From: an uncultured Chloroflexota bacterium
GTDB taxonomy: Bacteria > Chloroflexota > Anaerolineae > Anaerolineales > Villigracilaceae
Assembly: GCA_903837815.1 (NCBI GenBank)
Contig: CAILWD010000360.1
Span: forward strand, 1 to 7,738
Length of the DNA stretch: 7,738 bases
Direction: 5' to 3'
The notes beneath the pieces were generated by a model, which ran no database searches, was not told where the DNA came from, and saw only the letters and a list, made by a program, of their open reading frames with translations. Position numbers and translations under genes: made by a program. Numbering within the stretch: position 1 is the first letter of the stretch; each line of letters starts with the position of its first letter. This document shows positions 1 to 5,202 of the stretch, one piece after another.

Positions 1-15
1 GGTTACAAACCCGAC

Positions 16-1056
16 CTACTTCATCGCCTCTGTCCATGACTCAATCCACGCGTCGCGGTTGGATGCGATTTCGTCAGCGGACATGGCAGCAGGGACTTGG
101 GCGACTGCGGCATGTTTGACAAAGGCTTCGGGAAGTTGCGCTTTTGGATTGACGGGATACACAAACATATTCAACGGCATGTCTTCCTGGAATTTCTGGC
201 TCAGCATGAAATCGACAAACTTTTGAACAATCGGTTTGTTTTGTCCGTTCTTCAAAATGCCCACGAATTCGATCTGGCGGAAGCACATCCCATCAGCGAC
301 GATGGAGGCGGTTGGAGATTCATCCAGCGGCTCGGAAGCGAAGACCACTTCGGCAGCAGGGCTGGAGGCGTAGGAAACCACCATCGGTTGCGCTCCCTTT
401 CCAGACGAAGCGGAGAAGTTGGTGTAGTACGCCGTCTCCCAGCCATCCACAACAACGACGCCGTTTTCCTTCAGGCTCTTCCAGTAGTCAAGATAGCCGT
501 CGCCGAAATAGGCACGGGTCGCAAGCAGGAAGGCAAGCCCAGGCGATGAGGTGGCGGGATTTTCCACAACCAGCAGGTCGTTGTATTCGGGCTTTGCCAA
601 ATCCTCAAACGATTGCGGAACGGACAGGTTGTTATCTGCGAAGTATTTTTTGTCGTAATTAATGCAGACATCGCCATAATCCACAGGCAGGGCGCGGTTG
701 GATGGGTCGAGTTTGAATTCGTCGGGGATGTCCGCCAGCGCGGGAGATTGATATGCCTCGAAAATATCCGCTTCGAGGGCGCGGGAGAGGAAGGTGTTAT
801 CCACGCCGAAGAGGACATCTGCCAGCGGAGCGTCTTTGGTGAGGATGGACTGGTTCAACAAGGAGCCAGCGTCGCCGCCTTGCAGAAAGACAACCTTGGC
901 ATTGTTCTCTGTTTCAAAGGCTTTGATTGTTTCCTCGCCAATGGCAAAAGAATCGTGCGTGATGACCGTCACGGTCTGCGGTTCGGCAGGGGTGGCGGGA
1001 GCGCAGGAGGTGAGCATGACAGTAAAAAGTAAGAAGTAAAAAGTGATGCGTTTCAT
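16..1056 (-). CDS. thiB: Thiamine ABC transporter substrate-binding lipoprotein
   Basis: Extracytoplasmic solute-binding protein, predicted to capture thiamine (or its phosphates) and deliver it to a ThiP/ThiQ-type ABC importer. The chain has 346 residues, usual for the family. Residues 1-18 are a lipoprotein signal: MKR, a hydrophobic stretch, then lipobox LTSC with C18 as the lipidated cysteine. The mature part starts with a beta strand (TVTVITHDSF, about 28-37), and GVDNT (84-88), an SYASSPA segment (229-235) and FVYPVN (298-303) match recalled ThiB/TbpA-type proteins. The open frame extends upstream to 1224, but that part runs into thiN and looks non-coding. The start at 1056 has a GGAG Shine-Dalgarno 7 nt before ATG and leaves a 16-nt gap after the thiN stop, so the two are probably one operon under the TPP riboswitch. 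The permease and ATPase genes are not in the window; only 15 bases follow the stop. Family assignment is firm. Thiamine specificity rests largely on the thiN and riboswitch context. Confidence 0.9.
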   Translation of the reverse strand: MKRITFYFLLFTVMLTSCAPATPAEPQTVTVITHDSFAIGEETIKAFETENNAKVVFLQGGDAGSLLNQSILTKDAPLADVLFGVDNTFLSRALEADIFEAYQSPALADIPDEFKLDPSNRALPVDYGDVCINYDKKYFADNNLSVPQSFEDLAKPEYNDLLVVENPATSSPGLAFLLATRAYFGDGYLDYWKSLKENGVVVVDGWETAYYTNFSASSGKGAQPMVVSYASSPAAEVVFASEPLDESPTASIVADGMCFRQIEFVGILKNGQNKPIVQKFVDFMLSQKFQEDMPLNMFVYPVNPKAQLPEAFVKHAAVAQVPAAMSADEIASNRDAWIESWTEAMK

Positions 1057-1072
1057 AGTTAGACTCCAGTAA

Positions 1073-1762
1073 TTAGTGATCGAGGCGGCGATGAACAACA
1101 AGCAGCAATCCAGATTTGATTTGGACAACCGCTGTATCGCCAAGCATTTCATTGCTGATGCCGCGTGTTTTGTGCGGATACAAAGTCTCGTCCCGCAGCG
1201 CCCATTTGAGATTTTCGGTGACAACGCCCGCCGCCTCTCCCTGCCAGGGAATCAACGAGACAAGGTCGCCAGCCATGCCGTTGATTTCGCAATGACTGCG
1301 GCAGAAGAAAACTTCCTCGATGCCATCGTCGAGTCGAAGGTCGAAGGCGTTGCACTGACGGTTCGACTTTCGCTCACCGTGTCGAAGGGTCGAAGGTCGA
1401 AGGTCGCCAAGGAGCGCGATGTTGCCGAGGGTCTGGTCGAGTCGTCCGCCAAGGGCGGCAACGATAATGACTTGCTTGGGATTCAATTTCAGGGCATGGG
1501 CAATGGCGAGTTCAAGGTCAGTTTCGTTTTTGTCGGCGGGGAAGCGGAGAAGTTTGGCGTTTAACGTTGAACGTTCAACGTTAAAAGAATCCATATCGCC
1601 GATGATGATATTGGGGCTTCTACCCAGCGCAAGGGCGTGGCGCGTCCCACCGTCCGCGGCGATGATGAAGTCGTCGTCACGCAGCAGGGCGCGGGCTTTT
1701 TCGAGGTTCGGCAGGTCGCCGTTGGCAAAAATGATGATGCGGGACATATATGTTCTTTTCAT
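1073..1762 (-). CDS. thiN: Thiamine pyrophosphokinase
   Basis: Cytoplasmic enzyme transferring pyrophosphate from ATP to thiamine to give TPP, the salvage route to the cofactor. The 229-residue chain shows the family's motifs in order: IIIFANGDLP near the N-terminus (9-18), AADGGT (35-40), IIIGDMDS (52-59), DKNETDLELA (77-86), LGGRLDQTLGN (104-114), and a C-terminal beta-rich thiamine-binding part with GDLVSLIPW (165-173) and KTRGISNEM (198-206). Two segments look inserted relative to the family: residues 60-70 (FNVERSTLNAK), encoded by a perfect 26-bp palindrome, and about 121-138, encoded by TCGAAGG-rich DNA. Both keep the frame and fall between motifs, so the enzyme may still work. The start is uncertain: ATG at 1762 follows GAAGG closely, while ATG at 1747 (MSRIII...) gives a more typical N-terminus but a poor Shine-Dalgarno. 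It is the first gene after the TPP riboswitch terminator and is probably co-transcribed with thiB. Confidence 0.93.
   Translation of the reverse strand: MKRTYMSRIIIFANGDLPNLEKARALLRDDDFIIAADGGTRHALALGRSPNIIIGDMDSFNVERSTLNAKLLRFPADKNETDLELAIAHALKLNPKQVIIVAALGGRLDQTLGNIALLGDLRPSTLRHGERKSNRQCNAFDLRLDDGIEEVFFCRSHCEINGMAGDLVSLIPWQGEAAGVVTENLKWALRDETLYPHKTRGISNEMLGDTAVVQIKSGLLLVVHRRLDH
1334..1403. repeat. Cluster of five TCGAAGG heptamers inside thiN
   Basis: On the plus strand TCGAAGG occurs at 1334-1340, 1341-1347, 1382-1388, 1390-1396 and 1397-1403, so three of the junctions are tandem or near-tandem. Between the clusters lies a segment reading TTCGACTTTCGCTCAC (1362-1377), which resembles part of the palindromic element at 1764-1785. 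The DNA encodes thiN residues of roughly 120-143 (LRPSTLRHGERKSN...), a stretch longer than expected between LLGD and LRLDDG in this family. It is best read as a short-repeat insertion kept in frame. Confidence 0.7.
1560..1585. repeat. Perfect 26-bp palindrome inside thiN
   Basis: The half-site TTTAACGTTGAAC is followed immediately by its exact reverse complement GTTCAACGTTAAA, with no spacer. It contains three nested AACGTT units. It lies in frame in thiN and encodes about residues 60-68 in a loop between the IGDMDS and DKNETD motifs. It is AT-richer than its surroundings and resembles a small palindromic repeat captured in a gene. Whether it recurs in the genome cannot be seen here. Confidence 0.85.
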
Positions 1763-1763
1763 C

Positions 1764-1785
1764 GCCCTTCGACTACGCTCAGGGC
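1764..1785. repeat. REP-like imperfect palindrome next to thiN start
   Basis: A 22-bp element beginning GCCCTTCGA and ending GCTCAGGGC, with outer arms GCCCT/AGGGC and an imperfect core. It sits between the T-tract of the riboswitch terminator and the first candidate ATG of thiN, so it forms the whole remaining leader of that gene. From memory, elements of this type (CCCTTCGACT.CGCTCAGGG) are abundant in several bacterial genomes, including Chloroflexota. Genome copy number cannot be assessed here. Confidence 0.6.
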
Positions 1786-1813
1786 AAAAAAAATCCTCCG
1801 AAGGCGGAGGATT
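1786..1813 (-). terminator. Riboswitch-controlled intrinsic terminator
   Basis: On the minus strand a perfect 9-bp stem, AATCCTCCG with CGGAGGATT, closes a CCTT loop and runs straight into eight T residues. It lies between the TPP aptamer and thiN, so TPP-dependent attenuation is the likely role. It would also stop read-through from lutBC. Confidence 0.92.
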
Positions 1814-1827
1814 AAATTAACGAATAT

Positions 1828-1940
1828 GGAATCCCTCCGCTGGTATTAACCAGATCAGGTGATGCGGGTCGAGCAAGTACGCTCCTCTCAGCCTGTCGCG
1901 AAGTCCCGAAGTTCTCCGGGAACGCAGGCTCCCCGTTTAA
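1828..1940 (-). promoter_or_regulatory. TPP riboswitch (THI element) upstream of thiN
   Basis: The minus strand carries the recognisable THI-box blocks in order: GGGGAGCCTG, then CAGGCTGAGA, then ACCTGATCTGG, TTAATACCAG and CGGAGGGA. AGCCTG pairs with CAGGCT to form P2. A hairpin with arms TCCCG/CGGGA between them fits P3, and CTGG/CCAG closes the P5 loop. A small extra stem GAGC/GCTC sits after CTGAGA. The outer P1 pairing is weak. The strand CGGAGGGATT at the 3' edge (1830-1839) is complementary, with one bulged G, to the 5' arm of the downstream terminator (1805-1813). Without TPP that pairing would prevent termination; with TPP bound the strand is held in the aptamer and the terminator forms. 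The fold is read by eye; the exact ends are approximate. Confidence 0.95.
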
Positions 1941-1950
1941 TTGTGCGGCG

Positions 1951-1979
1951 AGTATATGACCGTGACAGGCAGATGTCAA
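1951..1979 (-). promoter_or_regulatory. Sigma70-type promoter for thiN-thiB leader
   Basis: A consensus -35 TTGACA (1974-1979) and a -10 TATACT (1951-1956, five of six consensus) are separated by exactly 17 bp on the minus strand. The expected start near 1944 lies just before the aptamer. The -35 contains the TGA stop of lutBC (1976-1978), so the promoter is embedded in the end of the preceding gene. Confidence 0.85.
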
Positions 1980-3958
1980 GTCAAAAAAACATGAATTTCC
2001 TTTGGTCCATGCACGCCGATGGTCAGCGTCATTTCGATGTCCGCCGTGCGCGAAGGCCCCGTGATGAAGACTGCCGCGCCCGCATCTTGCACCAGTGGCA
2101 TGGCGCTTGGCAGCGAAGGCAGGATGTCGGCAGTATTGAGGATGGCAATGTGGATTTCGGGCAGGAGCGAGGCTTCAAGCGGATTCCCGCGCCCATCTGC
2201 GACCAGCACCGACCCGGTGTCTGCCAGCCCGCAACTGGCCTTTGTCACCCCGACAAGGATTTGCGGGTCAGGTTCATGGGTAAATTCAATGCCTGCCACC
2301 TGCAAAATCATTTGATCCAGCGTATTTGGCTCAAGGTGAATCTTTTTCACGCCGCGTAATCTCAAGAACTCGATCACTGCCTGCGTGGGATTATGCGTCT
2401 TGTAGACATACCCGCCAAGCGCGGTAAGTTCATGCGTAAATTGGGCATCGGGAAGAGGGACGGTTATGGAGCCTGCTCCAACAGTCATGGCAGGTTTCGG
2501 AATTGGCAAAGTTGCCTCGCGGACATCTCTGCTTTGATATCTCTCCCGAAACGTCTTGCCTGCAAAACGCGGGAGGTCCTTGCTGTAGCCCCAGCCTGTG
2601 AATGCGGGCATCCGCACCCAGCCCGAACGCGAGGCAAACAAAAAAGTTCCCAGCGCGGCAATTTTTTGGGAGAGGGCAAACAGCATCGGGTGAGTCGCGG
2701 CGCGGGCAAATATCCGCAGGAAAAGTTTGGTTGCCGGGGAAAGTCCCCGCCCGTCGCCCAGAGTCGGTTGAGTCGCATATCCCGCCCGCACGCGAGTCAA
2801 CAACTTGGGCAGGTCGATGTCCACGGGGCAGACTTCCTTGCACGCGCCGCACAGCGAGGAAGCCTGCGCCAGTTGGACGTAATTTTCTCCGAGCAAGCCG
2901 GGCGAAATGACCGAGCCAATGGGGCCAGGATACGGCGCAATGGATAGGTCGCTGCCAATGTAGGCGTGCCCGCTCAGTTCGCGGAAAACGGGGCAAACGT
3001 TGAGACACGCGCCGCAACGGATGCAATACAGAGATTCTTTGAGCGGGGAATTTCGCAGGCGGCTGCGTCCATTGTCAAGCAGAATCAGATGCCGCTGTTG
3101 GTTCGCCCTGAGCGCAGACGAAGGGAGCGGCTTACGCAGCAGTTGGGTATACACCGTCAGTTTTTGTCCCGTTGCCGAGCGCGGCAAAAGCGAGAGCATG
3201 AGCGCGAGATCGTCGGAGGTTGAGACAAGGCGCTCCATGCCCATCAACGCAATGTGAACGGGCGGCAGGGTCGCCACCATGCGGGCGTTGCCTTCGTTGG
3301 TGACGATGCAAACCGCGCCCGTCTCTGCCACGCCAAAGTTGACTCCGCTCAAACCCACGTCTGCGGTGAGGAAGACTTCGCGCAAAACCTTGCGGGCGGT
3401 GGCGGTCAACGTGGGAATATCCACCGTGTAGGGGATGCCAAGTTTTTCGTGGAAGAGTTCCGCCACCTGTTCTTTTTTCAGATGCGCGGCGGGCGTGATG
3501 ATGTGGCTGGGACGTTCATGCCGCAGTTGGACAATGTACTCGCCGAGGTCGGTTTCAACGACTTCGATGCCCGCCTTTTCCAAAGCGTGGTTGAGTTCGA
3601 TTTCCTCCGAAACCATGCTCTTGGATTTGGCAATTCGTAATTTGGGTGATTTGGAATTGGGAATTGATTTTGCAATATCTACAACAATTTGGATTGCTTC
3701 GTTGGCGTCTTTGGCGCGATGGACGATGACGCCATTTTCTACGTTCTTGGCGATGAACTGGTCGAGGTATTTGTCGAGATGTTCGATCACATCGGCGCGG
3801 ATGGAATGCGCCCGCTGGCGTCTTTCCTGCAGGTTGGGGACGGATCGAAAGGCAAGGGCGCGTCCCTTTAAGCGGCGCTCGGTATTGTTATCCAACGCAG
3901 TTTGTAAAGTTTCGTTTTCAATGGATTGGCGGATTCGTTGGCGGAAGGAGGCGCTCAT
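1976..3958 (-). CDS. lutB: LutB-LutC fusion, lactate-oxidation iron-sulfur protein
   Basis: Predicted cytoplasmic component of the LutABC-type non-flavin L-lactate oxidation complex. The chain has 660 residues, longer than LutB alone (recalled as about 470-490). Residues about 50-300 form the LUD domain, with KSKSMVSEE (111-119), VGLSGVNFGVAETGAV (201-216) and NEGNARM (221-227). A ferredoxin-like part follows: CIRCGACLNVCP (C312, C315, C318, C322) and CGACKEVCP (C370, C373, C377), for two [4Fe-4S] clusters. After a poorly conserved linker (about 395-487), residues about 488-660 resemble LutC: HNPTQAVIEFL (522-532), CGLADTGSVL (576-585), PEIHIAIL (600-607), ITGPSRTADIE (632-642) and a GVHGPKE tail (648-654). 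No stop or frameshift separates the parts. The start has AGGA 6 nt before ATG. Residues 100-110 look like a short repeat-derived insertion. The substrate could be another 2-hydroxy acid. No terminator is seen before the thi promoter. Confidence 0.9.
   Translation of the reverse strand: MSASFRQRIRQSIENETLQTALDNNTERRLKGRALAFRSVPNLQERRQRAHSIRADVIEHLDKYLDQFIAKNVENGVIVHRAKDANEAIQIVVDIAKSIPNSKSPKLRIAKSKSMVSEEIELNHALEKAGIEVVETDLGEYIVQLRHERPSHIITPAAHLKKEQVAELFHEKLGIPYTVDIPTLTATARKVLREVFLTADVGLSGVNFGVAETGAVCIVTNEGNARMVATLPPVHIALMGMERLVSTSDDLALMLSLLPRSATGQKLTVYTQLLRKPLPSSALRANQQRHLILLDNGRSRLRNSPLKESLYCIRCGACLNVCPVFRELSGHAYIGSDLSIAPYPGPIGSVISPGLLGENYVQLAQASSLCGACKEVCPVDIDLPKLLTRVRAGYATQPTLGDGRGLSPATKLFLRIFARAATHPMLFALSQKIAALGTFLFASRSGWVRMPAFTGWGYSKDLPRFAGKTFRERYQSRDVREATLPIPKPAMTVGAGSITVPLPDAQFTHELTALGGYVYKTHNPTQAVIEFLRLRGVKKIHLEPNTLDQMILQVAGIEFTHEPDPQILVGVTKASCGLADTGSVLVADGRGNPLEASLLPEIHIAILNTADILPSLPSAMPLVQDAGAAVFITGPSRTADIEMTLTIGVHGPKEIHVFLT
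3631..3666. repeat. AT-rich short repeat inside lutBC LUD domain
   Basis: A 36-bp tract starts CAATTC, ends GAATTG (inverted termini) and repeats AATT units within otherwise GC-richer coding DNA. It encodes about residues 98-109 (SIPNSKSPKLRI), just before the conserved KSKSM motif, where LutB proteins as I recall them are about five residues shorter. It keeps the reading frame. Confidence 0.45.
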
Positions 3959-4053
3959 GAATTATCCTGTGATCTGGGTTTGGGTGCGGCGGGCGGCAAG
4001 CCAGCCTTCCCGATATTATATCCACTGATGCGCATGGCGGCGAATTCGCTCAT
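3955..4053 (-). CDS. Possible 32-residue ORF bridging lipoprotein and lutBC
   Basis: This frame reads MSEFAAMRISGYNIGKAG followed by a Pro/Ala-rich, basic tail ending RSQDNS. Its ATG overlaps the TGA of the upstream lipoprotein as ATGA (4050-4053), and its own TGA overlaps the lutBC start as ATGA (3955-3958), so it exactly fills the gap between the two genes. That geometry is typical of translational coupling and is uncommon by chance at both ends. Against it: no Shine-Dalgarno is visible before its ATG, the peptide has no recognised family or membrane segment, and 33 codons without a stop is not remarkable. It may also act only as a translated leader bringing ribosomes to lutBC. No function is proposed. 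Confidence 0.3.
   Translation of the reverse strand: MSEFAAMRISGYNIGKAGLPPAAPKPRSQDNS
4015..4044 (-). promoter_or_regulatory. Candidate internal promoter before lutBC
   Basis: A consensus -10 TATAAT (4015-4020) stands on the minus strand 56 nt before the lutBC ATG. The best -35 is TTCGCC (4039-4044) at 18 bp, only three of six consensus. Downstream of it (about 3985-4012) a hairpin with arms CGGG/CCCG and inner GGC/GCC could form in the leader; it has no T-tract. It might give lutBC transcription independent of lutA. Confidence 0.3.
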
Positions 4054-5120
4054 GGCACGGTAAAACAGTCCACCGCATTGCCGACAACCCCACGGTCGAG
4101 GCTGTTGCCGGTGTCGATGTATTGGGCATTCGGGTCGGATAACCCCATGACGACATAGGACTTCCCGGACGTGAACGGTCCGTACAGATCCATTTTGAAA
4201 GCCCCGGTACCGTCTGTGGTTGTGTTTTGCACGTAGAAAGGTTGATATTCCGTGTAACCAATCCGTTCATAGATCGGAATATAGATATTGGAATTTGCGG
4301 GAAATCCCCGGCCGGCTACGGTCAGACTCGTTGCCCCGCCTGCCGAATGACACTGAAACAGATATGTCGTGGAGCGAAGTTTGCTGTAAGCCAGGCTGTC
4401 CAATATGGAAATCTCCGGGCTGCTGATGCCGGTTGCGAATGTGCCATAGGCGTCGCCGCCATCCCACGAGAGTTTCCATTGCCAATACCCGGCTGGCAAG
4501 CCAAGAGGCCACCAATATTCACCAGCCCAATACGTACGATACCTGCTGTTGCCGTCGCTGACGTCTCGATTGATCCGAAAATCGTCTTGAAGAACATATT
4601 GCCCATCGGTGGATGAGATGGAAAGGTGAATGGGCAGGTCTATGGGGAGTGGGTAATCGAACGCGCACAAGGCGATCATGTGGAAATATTTTTCATTCTG
4701 GAAGGCATAGATCGCCGGGGGCGGATCTTTGGAAACCAGGCAATTGCCCTGCCCGCCGCCCCCGCCTCCGCCAAACGTAAGCACCTGGTCGAAATCCGTG
4801 ACATTGGGCAGAAACGTGTTGGTTGGCGAGGGAGTGAAGGTCAAGGTGGGTGTGAGCGTTGGCGTAGGGGTAAATGTTGATGTCGAGGTGGGGGTAAATG
4901 TAAAAGTCGGAGTGGGGGTTACGGTTGGCGTAGAACTGGGTTCCAGCGTCGAAGTAAAAGATGGGGTTGGGGTCGGTTGAAGGGCTGTTGACGACAGTTC
5001 CAAAGTAGGAGGCAGGAAAGGCTCCGGAGAGGTCGTCGGTATGGCGCCGGGGACACAGGCTGAAACAAGGAAGCCCACAAAAAGCCAAATCCCGATGTGA
5101 GTGAATTTTTGGTTCGACAT
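4050..5120 (-). CDS. Secreted lipoprotein with PT-rich linker, function unknown
   Basis: A 356-residue lipoprotein of no recognised family. The signal has a short basic N-terminus, hydrophobic core IWLFVGFLVSA and lipobox VSAC with C22, so it should be anchored outside the membrane. Residues about 30-103 are a disordered Thr/Pro/Ser linker with many PTP, TFTPT and TPTLT units, a probable wall-spanning stalk. Seven consecutive glycines (117-123) follow. The outer part (about 127-356) is rich in Trp, Tyr and Gly, with YWAGEYWWPLGLPAGYWQW at 197-215. It has four cysteines, C127, C152, C257 and C352, which could form two disulfides and suggest two small beta domains. The start has GGAG 6 nt before ATG. 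It lies between lutA (82-bp gap) and lutBC, in the same direction, though nothing in it suggests lactate metabolism. Its stop overlaps the ATG of the possible 32-residue ORF. Surface binding or a wall role is only a guess. Confidence 0.85.
   Translation of the reverse strand: MSNQKFTHIGIWLFVGFLVSACVPGAIPTTSPEPFLPPTLELSSTALQPTPTPSFTSTLEPSSTPTVTPTPTFTFTPTSTSTFTPTPTLTPTLTFTPSPTNTFLPNVTDFDQVLTFGGGGGGGQGNCLVSKDPPPAIYAFQNEKYFHMIALCAFDYPLPIDLPIHLSISSTDGQYVLQDDFRINRDVSDGNSRYRTYWAGEYWWPLGLPAGYWQWKLSWDGGDAYGTFATGISSPEISILDSLAYSKLRSTTYLFQCHSAGGATSLTVAGRGFPANSNIYIPIYERIGYTEYQPFYVQNTTTDGTGAFKMDLYGPFTSGKSYVVMGLSDPNAQYIDTGNSLDRGVVGNAVDCFTVP
4812..4976. repeat. Low-complexity DNA encoding the PT-rich stalk
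   Basis: About 165 bp of imperfect ACT/CCC/TCC-type codon repeats (minus strand) encoding lipoprotein residues about 49-103. The plus strand is correspondingly G-rich, with repeated GTGGGGGT and GTAGGGGT runs. Unit length is irregular, so it is a degenerate rather than exact tandem array. The composition follows from the protein linker, and length variation between strains would be expected. Confidence 0.75.
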
Positions 5121-5202
5121 GTTCGACTCCGCAAAAAAAGGAATTACCCGGCGATTCTGTCTTCTTCGTTATCCAGAGAACTTCCAAGAGGCGGACGTTT
5201 AT

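Noticed and set aside
1..15. Start of a following thi transporter gene
   Set aside because: Only 15 bases follow the thiB stop; no start or Shine-Dalgarno can be supported.
1057..1224. N-terminal extension of thiB to position 1224
   Set aside because: It would overlap the thiN coding end, lacks a signal-peptide character, and the ATG at 1056 has a good Shine-Dalgarno followed by a proper lipoprotein signal.
1334..1403. CRISPR-like array or iterons
   Set aside because: The repeats are only 7 bp, have no regular spacers, and lie in frame within thiN.
4040..4049. 10-bp palindrome GCGAATTCGC
   Set aside because: Short, with no T-tract and no second copy; probably chance.
4729..4980. Plus-strand frame encoding a valine/glycine repeat protein
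   Set aside because: The VGVGV pattern is the antisense reading of the Pro/Thr codon repeats in the lipoprotein linker.
4739..4985. G-quadruplex in the G-rich plus strand of the lipoprotein linker
   Set aside because: G-runs of three or more are separated by loops mostly too long for a stable quadruplex; the composition is explained by the encoded Pro/Thr/Gly residues.
5121..5202. Terminator between lutA and the lipoprotein gene
   Set aside because: There is a run of seven T on the minus strand, but only a weak 4-bp stem precedes it.
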